From Faecalibacterium sp. UBA1819 (GTDB taxonomy: Bacteria > Bacillota > Clostridia > Oscillospirales > Ruminococcaceae), in contig DCEX01000020.1 of the NCBI GenBank assembly GCA_002315015.1, forward strand, positions 1 to 17,158: 17,158 nucleotides of DNA. Reading direction: 5' to 3'. Under the pieces are notes generated by a model. That model saw nothing but the letters and a program-made list of their open reading frames with translations, did not search any database and was not told where the DNA came from. The position numbers and the translations under genes are program-made. Positions 1-9,083 of this stretch are shown here, one piece after another; positions within the stretch are counted from its first letter, which is position 1; each line of letters begins with the position of its first letter.

Positions 1-26
1 TCGCTCTCGCGTTTAGGAGCTTGCTT

Positions 27-55
27 ATTATATCATACTCAGCAGCTTTTGTCAA
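27..55 (-). promoter_or_regulatory. Leftward sigma-A promoter P3 (gene-proximal)
   Basis: On the minus strand TTGACA (55-50) and TATAAT (32-27) are separated by exactly 17 bases. Both hexamers are full consensus, and a TG one base upstream of the -10 box makes it an extended -10. An A-rich tract lies upstream of the -35. Seven bases after the -10 box is a G (position 20), a plausible start nucleotide. Transcription runs out of the window to the left. Confidence 0.9.
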
Positions 56-113
56 GCACTTTTTTGATTTTTTCTTTCGCTCCCTTCCGCTCAGCGGAGG
101 TGACAGCCTATTT

Positions 114-142
114 ATCTTACCACATCTTTCAGTGTTTGTCAA
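114..142 (-). promoter_or_regulatory. Leftward sigma-A promoter P2 (middle)
   Basis: On the minus strand TTGACA (142-137) and TAAGAT (119-114) are 17 bases apart. The -35 box sits in the context GGTGTTGACAA and the -10 box is preceded by GTGG, both shared with promoter P1. G residues at 108 and 107 lie six and seven bases past the -10 box. The -35 box is 87 bases upstream of that of P3. Confidence 0.88.
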
Positions 143-273
143 CACCTTTTTTCGTGGTTCAGATATTTTCTTTTCGCTTCCCGCTGCGCTCGCCGTGGAA
201 CCGTCGCCTCTCGGCCGTTTCTCTCACCGCTGCTTTTCAGCGTTCCGCCGTGTCCTCACCGGACAGCTTGTAT

Positions 274-302
274 ATAATACCACGCTTTTCTCCCATTGTC
301 AA
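274..302 (-). promoter_or_regulatory. Leftward sigma-A promoter P1 (gene-distal)
   Basis: On the minus strand TTGACA (302-297) and TATTAT (279-274) are 17 bases apart, again with GGTG before the -35 box and GTGG before the -10 box. A long A-rich run (plus-strand T/A at 304-322) lies upstream like an UP element. A G at position 267, seven bases past the -10 box, starts the sequence GCTGTC, which also occurs at the inferred start of P2. Its -35 box is 160 bases upstream of that of P2. Confidence 0.88.
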
Positions 303-479
303 CACCTTTTTCTAAAAAAATTCAGCTTTCTCTGTTTTTCTTTTAAAATACTCCTTCCTTGCCCATATTTCAGTATATCGACTTCCTCCTCATTATAGGC
401 TTCTCTCATTCCCTTATAATGTAATTATATATATAAAGACTTTTCCCTGTCTAATTCTAAAAACACTTATATAACAAAT

Positions 480-509
480 CGCCGGCAGATGTCTTTCCAT
501 CTGCCGGCG
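480..509 (-). terminator. Intrinsic terminator of the hrcA-grpE-dnaK-dnaJ operon
   Basis: A perfect 12-bp stem (480-491 with 498-509) closes a six-base loop, nine bases beyond the dnaJ stop codon. On the minus strand it is followed by an AT-rich, T-containing stretch rather than a pure T tract. It separates the heat-shock operon from the leftward promoters downstream. Confidence 0.85.
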
Positions 510-518
510 AAACTGACC

Positions 519-1676
519 TTATTTACCCTCAAATTTTTCTTTTAAACTTTTGAAAAAGCCTTTGCGCTTTTCATAGTTTTCTTCTTTCAGCGTTTCCTCA
601 AAGTGTTTGAGCGCTTCTCTCTGGGTCTTTGTCAGCTTTTTGGGGATTTCCACTTCCACATGGACATACTGATCCCCTCGTCCGCGTCCATTCACGTACT
701 GAATGCCCTTGCCACGCAAGCGGAACGTTGTACCGCTCTGCGTTCCTTCCGGCACGGTATACTGCACCTTACCGTCAATGGTCGGCACTACTACTTCATC
801 GCCCATAACCGCTTGGCTATAGGTAATCGGCACTACAACGTGTACGTCATAGCGGTCACGCTCGAACATCGGGTCAGGGCGCACGGTTACAATGACAATC
901 AAATCGCCATTCGGGCCGCCATTGATTCCGGCGTCGCCCTTACCCTGTACACGCAGATTCTGATCATCGTCAATACCAGCGGGGATGGTAATCTCCACCC
1001 GCTTGCTGCTGGTTGTTTTTCCTGTGCCGTGGCACTTCGAGCAGGGTGTTTTAATAATCTTGCCTTTTCCGGCGCAGCGGCGGCAAGGCTGGCTGGACTG
1101 CATCACGCCAAACGGTGTACGCTGCTGCACGGAAACAAAGCCGGAGCCTTTACAATCCGGGCAAGTTTCCGGGGTAGACCCCTTCGCCGCGCCGGAACCG
1201 CCGCACTCCGAACAAACGTCCTGCGTATTCACGCTTACAACCTTTTTGCAGCCGTGTACCGCTTCCATAAAGCTCAGCACCAAGCTGACACGAATATCAG
1301 CGCCTTTTCTGGGCGCATTAGGGTTGGCACGTCTTGCCCCCCCGCCAAAGCCGCCGAAGCCGCCAAAGCCGCCGAACAAGTCGCCCAAAATATCATTGAG
1401 GTCTACGCCGCCAAAGCCGCCGGCTCCTGCACCCGCTCCATAGTTCGGGTCCACGCCTGCATGGCCAAATTGGTCATACCGCGCCTTTTTCTGCTTGTCA
1501 CTCAGCACCTCGTAGGCCTCGCCTACTTCCTTAAAACGCTCCTCAGCCTCTTTATCTCCGGGGTTCAAGTCAGGATGATACTTTTTGGCCAATTTGCGAT
1601 AAGCACTTTTAATCTCATCGTCCGACGCGGTTTTGGAAACGCCCAGCACCTCATAGTAATCGCGTTTTTCTGCCAT
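519..1676 (-). CDS. dnaJ: Chaperone protein DnaJ (Hsp40)
   Basis: DnaJ is the co-chaperone that delivers unfolded client proteins to DnaK and stimulates its ATPase. The 385-residue product has the full type I layout: a J domain (about residues 5-70) with the essential HPD triad at 34-36, a Gly/Phe-rich linker (about 79-113) containing repeated GGF units, and four CxxCxGxG zinc-binding repeats with cysteines at 155/158, 172/175, 198/201 and 212/215. The C-terminal client-binding beta domains follow. The ATG at 1676 is chosen because it starts at the usual [16 protein letters not shown] N-terminus; a GTG 48 bases upstream would add an unrelated extension. GAGAG lies 7 bases before the ATG. It is the last gene of the operon, 250 bases after dnaK, and is followed by a strong hairpin. 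Confidence 0.97.
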   Translation of the reverse strand: MAEKRDYYEVLGVSKTASDDEIKSAYRKLAKKYHPDLNPGDKEAEERFKEVGEAYEVLSDKQKKARYDQFGHAGVDPNYGAGAGAGGFGGVDLNDILGDLFGGFGGFGGFGGGARRANPNAPRKGADIRVSLVLSFMEAVHGCKKVVSVNTQDVCSECGGSGAAKGSTPETCPDCKGSGFVSVQQRTPFGVMQSSQPCRRCAGKGKIIKTPCSKCHGTGKTTSSKRVEITIPAGIDDDQNLRVQGKGDAGINGGPNGDLIVIVTVRPDPMFERDRYDVHVVVPITYSQAVMGDEVVVPTIDGKVQYTVPEGTQSGTTFRLRGKGIQYVNGRGRGDQYVHVEVEIPKKLTKTQREALKHFEETLKEENYEKRKGFFKSLKEKFEGK

Positions 1677-1926
1677 ATGTTTACTCTCACTCTCTCCAAT
1701 TACGGGATAAGGGCGCGCGTCCACCGCTCGCCCTTGTCTTTTTGGTTTCAGCGTCTAAAAAAGCAGCACCTCTGCCTTTCAAAACGCCCTGCCAACCGCT
1801 TTGCATCATCGTATCGAACTCCCGAAAACACGAATGCCTTCGGCACGGCAGACGCCCTGCAAATCTGCGGTACGTCTGCCGCCGCGTTTTCGTCAATTCA
1901 CCGAAAGCGGAATGAAACTCTTTTGA
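1677..1926 (-). other. Structured dnaK-dnaJ intergenic region
   Basis: This 250-base gap has no coding sequence that looks real but can form several hairpins on the minus strand. In transcription order they are an 8-bp stem (1880-1873 with 1854-1847), a small tetraloop-size stem near 1846-1834, the terminator-like hairpin described separately at 1757-1777, and a 7-bp stem (1735-1729 with 1715-1709) just upstream of the dnaJ ribosome-binding site. The arrangement suggests mRNA processing or partial termination that sets the DnaK:DnaJ ratio. That role is inference; the inverted repeats are visible directly. Confidence 0.5.
1757..1777 (-). terminator. Possible attenuating terminator between dnaK and dnaJ
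   Basis: Read on the minus strand, a short stem (AGGCAG pairing with CTGCTT around the loop AGGTG, one G-U pair) runs directly into a T-run. It has the form of a weak intrinsic terminator inside the operon. Partial read-through would lower dnaJ relative to dnaK. The same stretch can also be read as a poor sigma-A promoter (TTGAAA, 17 bases, TTTAGA), so its function is uncertain. Confidence 0.4.
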
Positions 1927-3762
<1,836 letters not shown>

Positions 3763-3843
3763 TCATTACTCCTCTTGAATTTGTTATTTTATCGTTTTTC
3801 GCAAAATGTTATGCGGAAGTTGGTTGTTTCAATGAAAAAAATC

Positions 3844-4389
3844 TTATTCTGCCACGGTGACAGCCGCGTGACGAATCACTTTTCCGTCGCGGCGGTACCC
3901 GCGCTGCATCACGGCCAAAATCGTGCCGCTCTCTACGCCTTCGGGCGCGGGCTGCTGCATCACAGCCGCGTGACACTGCGGATCAAAGGGCTGGCCTTCT
4001 GCTTCAATTTCTTCCACGTTCAGCGCTTTCAGCGCAGCTTTCGCTTTGTCCAGCGTCATCAGCACGCCTTTTTTATAAGCTTCATCTGCTGTCTGCGCAT
4101 TGGCCGCCAGCTCCAGCGTGTCAATCACGCCAAGCAGCTTTTCCACCGCAAAGGAAACGCCGTTTCCAAACGCCGCATCACGCTCTTTTTGGCTGCGTTT
4201 GCGGAAGTTGTCATACTCTGCCGCCGTGCGCAGCAGCGTGTCCTTTGTTTGCGCCAACTGCTTTTCTAATTCAGCGCAAGGATTCTCCTGTTCGGGCTGC
4301 GGCGCCTGCTGGGCTTCGTCTTTCTGCACTTCCTGCGCAGGCTCCTCGCCCGCTTGATTCTCTTGCAGAATTTCTTCGTTTTGTGCCAC
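3844..4389 (-). CDS. grpE: Nucleotide exchange factor GrpE
   Basis: GrpE releases ADP from DnaK to reset its client-binding cycle. The 181-residue product has a Glu/Gln-rich disordered N-terminus (1-37), a long coiled-coil helix (about 38-75) containing the family pattern AEYDNFRKR, a helical dimer region, and a C-terminal beta domain ending in GTILAVMQRGY and GKVIRHAAVTVAE, typical of the family. The start is a GTG at 4389: no ATG is available in frame upstream, and GAGGAG lies nine bases before it. It begins only 16 bases after the hrcA stop, so the two are probably translationally coupled. Confidence 0.96.
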   Translation of the reverse strand: MAQNEEILQENQAGEEPAQEVQKDEAQQAPQPEQENPCAELEKQLAQTKDTLLRTAAEYDNFRKRSQKERDAAFGNGVSFAVEKLLGVIDTLELAANAQTADEAYKKGVLMTLDKAKAALKALNVEEIEAEGQPFDPQCHAAVMQQPAPEGVESGTILAVMQRGYRRDGKVIRHAAVTVAE

Positions 4390-4405
4390 TATGTGCTTCT
4401 CCTCT

Positions 4406-5449
4406 CTATTGTTCCTGAAAAGAAGCGCCGTTCACGCCGGACATACACTGTCCCAAAAGCAATGAAAAGTACTCCAATCTCGGAATGATCTTTTGATACG
4501 GCATCCGAAGCGGGCCGACAATTCCAATCGCGCCCGTTGCGCCGCCGCCTGCCACATACCGCTTGGAAACAATGCATAAGCCCGGCATGGGGTGATCTTC
4601 CAAATCCTCCCCCAGCAAAACGGTGGTTCTGTCCGTCTTAGGGCTTACGGCTTGCTTCACAGCTTCCGTGTCGGCAAAAAACTCTAACAGCGTCTTAATG
4701 TTCTGTTCCGTTCCTGCATAGTTTAAAAAGTTCTGCTCTCCTTCTAAATATACATTGGGCCGCCCGGCTTCTTTCAAAAGCGTATAAGCTGCGCTCAAAA
4801 CGGGATAAAGCGTCACGCCCCGCGCACCCATCCGCTGTGCCGCCGCCTGCAAATGTGCGCTTTGCACATCTGCCGCGCTGCGAAACGTCAGGCTCTCGTT
4901 CAGCGTTTTTGCCAGCATCTCCACATCGCCGTTTTCTAAAGGAAAGTCCAGCTTTGCGGTTCTGGTTCTTACGCCGCCGCCGTTTGTCACCGCTAAAACC
5001 GCCGCCGTAAAGCGCCCTACCTGCATCACTTCGTAATGCGCAATGCACATATCTTCGCTTTTGGGGGTCGTGGCTACAACGGTATATCCCGTCCAATCCG
5101 CCAGCGCCCGTGCTGCCGATTGTGCCAGCCGTTCCGGGTCATAGTCCATGTCGCGGAACATCTCGCACGCAGCGCGCTGTTCGCTTTGGGAAAGCTTTGT
5201 CGGCGTTCCCATCAGATGGTCCAGATAATAGCGGTATCCTTTTGCGCTCGGCACGCGCCCGGCAGAGGTGTGCGGCTGCTCCAAAAGGCCAAGCTTTGTC
5301 AAAGCCGCCATCTCGTTGCGAAGGGTTGCAGAGGAAACGGCGTTCGCAAAATGCTGTGCCAAAAGTCCTGAGCCAACCGGCTCGCCATCCGCACCGTACA
5401 GCGCTACAATCGCTTGCAGCACACGCTGCTTTCTGTCATCCATCGCCAT
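4406..5449 (-). CDS. hrcA: Heat-inducible transcription repressor HrcA
   Basis: HrcA is the repressor that binds CIRCE operators and whose activity depends on GroEL, so that heat shock relieves repression. The 347-residue protein has the family's N-terminal winged helix, with SSATLRNEMAALTKLGLLEQ followed by HTSAGRVPSAKGYRYYLD within the first 80 residues. The middle and C-terminal parts (TGYTVVATTPK, NFLNYAGTEQN, GPLRMPYQKIIPRLEYFS) also match HrcA. The ATG at 5449 has an AAAGGGGGAG site nine bases upstream. It is the first gene of its own operon and the CIRCE element lies about 40 bases upstream of its start, so it is autoregulated. Confidence 0.97.
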   Translation of the reverse strand: MAMDDRKQRVLQAIVALYGADGEPVGSGLLAQHFANAVSSATLRNEMAALTKLGLLEQPHTSAGRVPSAKGYRYYLDHLMGTPTKLSQSEQRAACEMFRDMDYDPERLAQSAARALADWTGYTVVATTPKSEDMCIAHYEVMQVGRFTAAVLAVTNGGGVRTRTAKLDFPLENGDVEMLAKTLNESLTFRSAADVQSAHLQAAAQRMGARGVTLYPVLSAAYTLLKEAGRPNVYLEGEQNFLNYAGTEQNIKTLLEFFADTEAVKQAVSPKTDRTTVLLGEDLEDHPMPGLCIVSKRYVAGGGATGAIGIVGPLRMPYQKIIPRLEYFSLLLGQCMSGVNGASFQEQ

Positions 5450-5488
5450 GCTGCTCTGCTCCCCCTTTCCTTTGTTTTTGATTTGTTT

Positions 5489-5515
5489 TTAGCACTCATC
5501 ACCCCCGAGTGCTAA
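5489..5515. promoter_or_regulatory. CIRCE operator
   Basis: TTAGCACTC (5489-5497), a nine-base spacer and GAGTGCTAA (5507-5515) form a perfect CIRCE inverted repeat, identical to the consensus. It begins just downstream of the -10 box of the hrcA promoter, so the expected transcription start lies within it. This is the classical HrcA binding site for heat-shock control of hrcA-grpE-dnaK-dnaJ. No second CIRCE was seen in the window. Confidence 0.98.
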
Positions 5516-5519
5516 CTTT

Positions 5520-5547
5520 ATTTTAACGCATATTTTTATAATGTCAA
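5520..5547 (-). promoter_or_regulatory. Sigma-A promoter of the hrcA operon
   Basis: On the minus strand a consensus TTGACA (5547-5542) is followed after 16 bases by TAAAAT (5525-5520). The expected start falls around 5513, inside CIRCE, so HrcA binding would block initiation directly. Confidence 0.85.
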
Positions 5548-5603
5548 GAGCTGTCACAAAAAATTCTTTCTTTTTTTTCAAAATCATCGATTTGCCTTGC
5601 CTG

Positions 5604-5632
5604 TTGCGGGTTTTTCCCCTGTTTATTATAAT
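5604..5632 (+). promoter_or_regulatory. Sigma-A promoter of the C_GCAxxG_C_C gene
   Basis: A consensus TATAAT (5627-5632) is preceded by 17 bases and a weak -35 box TTGCGG (5604-5609). It lies 67 bases upstream of the start codon and diverges from the hrcA promoter, about 110 bases from the CIRCE element. Confidence 0.6.
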
Positions 5633-5698
5633 AAGGTGTAACTCTATTATTCATTATCCGGCTATTTTCAAACCCCATCATTACACAGGAGGCATTTT

Positions 5699-6196
5699 AT
5701 GCAATCTCGCAGCGAACGTGCGCGCCAATTGTTTGAGCAAGGCTATACCTGCTCCCAGTCGGTCTGCCTTGCTTTTTCCGATCTTGTCCCACTGGATGAA
5801 GAAACGCTTGCAATCGTCGCATCCGGCTTTGGCGGCGGTGTCGGACGTATGCGCGGCCTGTGCGGCTGTGTCAGCGGCATGACGCTCATTTTAAACCTGC
5901 TCCGGTCTTATTCCGGCCCCAGCCGCCCCGACACTGAAAAAGCCGCGCTTTATGCCGAAATTCAAACACTCGCACAGCAGTTTCGCCAATCGGCAGGCAG
6001 CCTTTTGTGCGCAGACTTGCTGGGTCAAGCCGGGCAAGATACCAGCGCCGTTCCCAGTGCCCGCACTAAGGACTATTATGCACAGCGCCCCTGCGCAGGG
6101 CTTTGCGCTTTGGCCGCAGATATTTTGTCTCGTCATTTGCAATCTTTGCCGCAAAACACCTCTGGGCAAACCGAAGCGGAATCCCAGCCTGTATGA
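5699..6196 (+). CDS. C_GCAxxG_C_C family putative redox protein
   Basis: This 165-residue soluble protein belongs to the C_GCAxxG_C_C family (PF09719), found mostly in anaerobes and thought from its conserved cysteines to be redox-active or metal-binding; its biochemical role is not established. Visible family features are the N-terminal YTCSQSV segment (C18, C23), the glycine stretch SGFGGGVGRMRG (42-53) leading into C55-G-C57-VSG, C104, and C132/C136 near the C-terminus. Seven cysteines in a short protein is a strong sign. The ATG at 5699 has AGGAGG seven bases upstream. It is divergent from the hrcA operon and lies upstream of fprA, but fprA has its own promoter, so they need not be cotranscribed. 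Confidence 0.85.
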   Translation: MQSRSERARQLFEQGYTCSQSVCLAFSDLVPLDEETLAIVASGFGGGVGRMRGLCGCVSGMTLILNLLRSYSGPSRPDTEKAALYAEIQTLAQQFRQSAGSLLCADLLGQAGQDTSAVPSARTKDYYAQRPCAGLCALAADILSRHLQSLPQNTSGQTEAESQPV

Positions 6197-6256
6197 GCCA
6201 TTTTTTGTTCACAGCAACAAAAAGTATTTCTCCGCTGCTTTTTCCCTGCAAAGGCC

Positions 6257-6285
6257 TTGAAAATTACACTATTCAAGTATATAAT
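6257..6285 (+). promoter_or_regulatory. Sigma-A promoter of fprA
   Basis: TTGAAA (6257-6262) and consensus TATAAT (6280-6285) are separated by exactly 17 bases. The predicted start near 6292 leaves a leader of about 93 bases before the fprA ATG. Confidence 0.85.
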
Positions 6286-6319
6286 TATATCCGTTAACAT
6301 TTTATCATACCATTTCTGC

Positions 6320-6354
6320 GCGTTTGTGGGCGCCGGCCCGTTTTGTTCAAACGC
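6320..6354 (+). promoter_or_regulatory. Hairpin in the fprA mRNA leader
   Basis: GCGTTTG (6320-6326) pairs with CAAACGC (6348-6354), enclosing a nested GGGC/GCCC stem (6328-6331 with 6336-6339) with a four-base loop. It ends 14 bases before the ribosome-binding site. No T-run follows, so it is not an intrinsic terminator. It may influence mRNA stability or translation. I do not recognise it as a known riboswitch. Confidence 0.5.
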
Positions 6355-6384
6355 CTGACACAACAAAAGGGAGGATTCATATTC

Positions 6385-7578
6385 ATGGGTGCCATTCAAG
6401 CTATGGACAACATTTACTACGTCGGTGTACAAGATAAAGACCTTCGCGTCTTTGACATTATTATGCACTCCGACTACGGTACGTCTTACAACTCTTACCT
6501 CGTGCGCGGCAGCGAAAAAACCGCCCTGTTCGAAACATGCAAGCTGGAATTTTGGGACGAGTACATCGCCAATATCCGCGAAGTGTGCGACCCTTCCGAA
6601 ATTGACTATATCGTTGTGAACCACACCGAGCCGGACCATGCCGGCTGCATGGAGCGCATTTTGGAACTGGCTCCCAACGCCAAAGTTCTGGGCAGCTCCA
6701 CGGCGCTCACATTCTTGAAAGAAATCGTTAACCATCCGTTCGCGTCCCAAGCAGTAACCGAAGCCGACCAAATCGACCTCGGCGGCTTGACGCTCACTTT
6801 CCTGAGCGTTCCGTTCCTCCACTGGCCGGACAGCATGTACACCTACATTCCCGAGCTGAAAGCGCTCTTCTCCTGCGACAGCTTCGGCTGCCATTATGCC
6901 GACGACCGCGTGTTTAACGACCTCATCGAGGGCGACTTCACCGACGCTTACCTGTACTACTTCACCCACATCATTGGGCCGTTCAAGCGTCCGTTTATGA
7001 CGAAAGCACTCGACAAAATTGCCGCATTGGATATCCAGTTCATCGGCAACGGCCACGGCCCGGTGCTGCGCAGCAATATTCAAAAATATCTCGACATGTA
7101 TCGTGAGTGGTGCGCACCGCAGCCCAAAAACGGCAAAGATGTCGTCATCGCTTACGTTTCTGCTTACGGCTATACCCGCAGCTTGGCCGAGGCCATTGCC
7201 AAAGGTGTTCAGGAAGCCGGCGTAAACGTCAAGGTGTTCGACCTTGTTACCGACAGCGCCGAGGAAGCCAAAGCAGCCATTGCGGATGCCGACGGCTTCC
7301 TGCTGGGCAGCCCGACGCTCGTCGGCGATGCTCTGCCCCCCATCTATGAGATGATGATGGGTCTGAACCCCATTATCCACCGCGGCAAATTCGCCGGTGC
7401 GTTCGGCAGCTACGGCTGGAGCGGCGAGGCCGTGCCCAACCTCGTGGCGCGTATGCAGCAGCTCAAGCTTTCCATGCCGCTCGAGGGTATGAAAATCCGC
7501 TTTAAACCCACGCAGCAGGATCTCGACAATGCGGTCAGCTACGGCAAGCAGTTTGCCGAGGCGGTTTTGGCAAAATAA
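6385..7578 (+). CDS. fprA: Flavodiiron protein (FprA/A-type flavoprotein)
   Basis: Flavodiiron proteins reduce O2 to water and/or NO to N2O in the cytoplasm of anaerobes, using electrons normally supplied by rubredoxin. The 397-residue product has an N-terminal metallo-beta-lactamase-like domain with the complete diiron ligand set: H80-x-E82-x-D84 in VVNHTEPDHAG, H146 in FLHWPD, D165 in SCDSFG and H224 in GNGHGP. H85 of the usual HxExDH motif is also present. A C-terminal flavodoxin domain (about 252-397) binds FMN, with VSAYGYTRSLAEAIAKG and GSPTLVGDALPP loops. There is no C-terminal rubredoxin or flavin-reductase fusion, so it is the short class A form. The ATG at 6385 has GGGAGG ten bases upstream; in-frame codons further upstream lack such a site. 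Confidence 0.96.
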   Translation: MGAIQAMDNIYYVGVQDKDLRVFDIIMHSDYGTSYNSYLVRGSEKTALFETCKLEFWDEYIANIREVCDPSEIDYIVVNHTEPDHAGCMERILELAPNAKVLGSSTALTFLKEIVNHPFASQAVTEADQIDLGGLTLTFLSVPFLHWPDSMYTYIPELKALFSCDSFGCHYADDRVFNDLIEGDFTDAYLYYFTHIIGPFKRPFMTKALDKIAALDIQFIGNGHGPVLRSNIQKYLDMYREWCAPQPKNGKDVVIAYVSAYGYTRSLAEAIAKGVQEAGVNVKVFDLVTDSAEEAKAAIADADGFLLGSPTLVGDALPPIYEMMMGLNPIIHRGKFAGAFGSYGWSGEAVPNLVARMQQLKLSMPLEGMKIRFKPTQQDLDNAVSYGKQFAEAVLAK

Positions 7579-7597
7579 ATTTTTTCTGAAAATACAC

Positions 7598-7632
7598 AAA
7601 CGCGGAAGCCCAGATGGTTTCCGCGTTTTTTT
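7598..7632 (+). terminator. Intrinsic terminator after fprA
   Basis: CGCGGAA (7601-7607) pairs with TTCCGCG (7619-7625) around an 11-base loop and is followed by seven T residues. It lies about 20 bases after the fprA stop codon. Confidence 0.9.
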
Positions 7633-7658
7633 GCAAAACACACTTTCTATATAAATGG

Positions 7659-7706
7659 AAAAGCTCAGGTGCTTTCCGGGGTTTCCCCTTGTGCACCTGA
7701 GCTTTT
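7659..7706 (-). terminator. Bidirectional terminator for the ABC/DUF4340 operon
   Basis: A 14-bp inverted repeat (7659-7672 with 7693-7706) has A residues on its left side and T residues on its right, so it can terminate transcription in both directions. It lies seven bases past the stop codon of the DUF4340 gene. Together with the fprA terminator it insulates two convergent units. Confidence 0.88.
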
Positions 7707-7712
7707 TGCTTT

Positions 7713-9083
7713 TTAAGACGTGCTTTCCGATGTTGTCTGCTCGCTTGCGTTCCAGAATTCAAGCAGAGTCTGCACCGCATTCATATCCACAATTTTCCAC
7801 ACGCCATCCCCTTGGCGCACTGCGGCGGCTTCCTCCGTTTTGGCCCATTCCAGCACAACAGGCTCGCCATCCAGCGGTGTGACCGTCATTGTAAACCAAG
7901 TCTCACCGTCAAAACTTTCCGCTTGTCCCGTCACCGTCAAAGCGTTCCAGTCATTCAACCACTGCGCCGCTTTGGCGGCGTCTGCCGCTTCTCCGTCTAC
8001 GGTGTAGGATGCTTCAATGCTGCTTGTGCTGTTGCTCTCGCTCTCGTCGGAAATCTCGCGCACAATTTCCATTTCGGTTTTTGTGTCCTGCGTTTCCAGC
8101 AAAACAGAAGCAGCGTTATCCCATGCCAGATGAAACGGCTGCTTGGCGGAAAAATCGGCAGCAGCGCCATCGAGTACCGCTTGCCCCAGTGCCGCATCAA
8201 TCACATAGACATCATCGGAGCCTTCCGGCCTTGCATAAAAGCCGTCGTCCGTCTGCAAGCCCAGCTGCCAAGCCATTTCCGCCTCTTGACCTTGGGCGTC
8301 ACGGTATGTTACGCGCACCGTCGCCTGCGGGGTTTCCAGCCCATATTCGGCCAGGTCTTGCGGAGCATAAGCGGCACAGCGCAAGTAGCTCAAGCCGGTC
8401 AAATAGGCCAATGTGCTTTCCACGCTGCTCGTGTCGAGCGGCTCCCCTGCCGCATTCTCCCATGCGAAGCCATCCAAACTGCCCTCATCTTGCTGCCTGG
8501 ACAACACCTGAACCGCCGCTTGGCCGCTTTCGATACTCCAGCGGACAGTGTCCGTCATGTCGGGCACTTCTTCCATCTCAATAAAGTCCATCGCGTCCGT
8601 TGTCAGTGCATCCAATGCGGTTGTATCGGCAAGATAAATACTTCCGCTTTCCTCCAGGGCACAATAGCGCCCGGTTCCCAACGGATTATCGTCTCCGAAG
8701 CGAATCACAGTTTCTCCGTCTGCCGTTGTCAGCGCCACACGGTCGCTGTCATCGGTAATGCCATAAGCGGCGCTGTCTTCCGCCTGTTCCGATAACGGCT
8801 GCGCCTCCAGCGGCGTCAGCGCTGTCAACGCAGTGAGTACCTTTTCGCCGTCCACCGGAAAGGCTTCTTGGCCTTCCAGATGCCAAGTATCGTCTGTTTT
8901 TACAAAGGAAATGGTCGTGCCCGCGATCTGCCAAGAAGCCGCGGTCAGCTCGTCTGCCGCAGAGGTCAGCGCCACAGCGGGCGCTTCCTCCTCTTGGGGG
9001 GTAAAGGCGAGCACCGCATACCCTCCGGCGCACAGCACCAGTGCGCCCGTCAAACTCAGCAAAGTGATCGTCTGTCGTTTCAT
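7713..9083 (-). CDS. DUF4340 domain-containing extracytoplasmic protein
   Basis: This 456-residue protein has one N-terminal membrane anchor (about residues 4-28) and a long Thr/Asp/Glu-rich extracytoplasmic part. That part contains beta-strand segments such as WQIAGTTISFVKTDDTWHLEG, VIRFGDDNPLGTGRYCAL and YGLETPQATVRVTYRDA, typical of DUF4340 (PF14238) proteins found next to GldG-like ABC transporters. Function is unknown; it is presumably an accessory subunit of the transporter encoded upstream. There is a cysteine in the anchor (LVLC), but the preceding Leu does not fit a lipobox. The ATG at 9083 overlaps the upstream stop as TGATG and has GGAGGA ten bases before it. An ATG 24 bases upstream lacks a ribosome site. 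The Ser/Thr-rich C-terminus ends just before the terminator. Confidence 0.85.
   Translation of the reverse strand: MKRQTITLLSLTGALVLCAGGYAVLAFTPQEEEAPAVALTSAADELTAASWQIAGTTISFVKTDDTWHLEGQEAFPVDGEKVLTALTALTPLEAQPLSEQAEDSAAYGITDDSDRVALTTADGETVIRFGDDNPLGTGRYCALEESGSIYLADTTALDALTTDAMDFIEMEEVPDMTDTVRWSIESGQAAVQVLSRQQDEGSLDGFAWENAAGEPLDTSSVESTLAYLTGLSYLRCAAYAPQDLAEYGLETPQATVRVTYRDAQGQEAEMAWQLGLQTDDGFYARPEGSDDVYVIDAALGQAVLDGAAADFSAKQPFHLAWDNAASVLLETQDTKTEMEIVREISDESESNSTSSIEASYTVDGEAADAAKAAQWLNDWNALTVTGQAESFDGETWFTMTVTPLDGEPVVLEWAKTEEAAAVRQGDGVWKIVDMNAVQTLLEFWNASEQTTSESTS

Larger units (their letters stand above)
1..518. other. Gene-free promoter-rich region between dnaJ and a leftward unit outside the window
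   Basis: No convincing coding region is visible here on either strand. The stretch holds three leftward promoters (described separately), GC-richer spacer between them, an AT-rich part (about 305-475), and the dnaJ terminator at its right end. The A/T tracts just upstream of each -35 box, seen as T-runs on the plus strand at 56-75, 146-176 and 304-322, resemble UP elements. The transcribed gene lies off the left edge. Its identity as an rRNA operon is inferred from the promoter architecture only. Confidence 0.7.

Noticed and set aside
299..409. A 36-codon minus-strand frame starting MREAYNEEEVDILK.
   Set aside because: The only upstream AAGGGA touches the ATG with no spacing, the frame ends inside the -35 box of promoter P1, and no family is recognisable.
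1709..1745. Plus-strand terminator-like hairpin (AAGGGCG/CGCCCTT then TTGTCTTTTT).
   Set aside because: No plus-strand gene precedes it; it is better seen as part of the structured dnaK-dnaJ mRNA.
6197..6250. Possible weak terminator after the C_GCAxxG_C_C gene (CAGC pairing with GCTG before a T-run).
   Set aside because: Only four base pairs with an 18-base loop; too weak to annotate, though the strong fprA promoter just downstream suggests separate units.
6133..7641. A 502-codon minus-strand open frame opposite fprA.
   Set aside because: It is the complement of a strongly codon-biased flavodiiron gene with all metal ligands intact; the antisense product has no recognisable features.
8999..9083. 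Possible lipoprotein signal in the DUF4340 protein (LVLC in the N-terminal helix).
   Set aside because: Leu precedes the Cys instead of Gly, Ala or Ser, and the hydrophobic stretch continues past it; a plain membrane anchor fits better.
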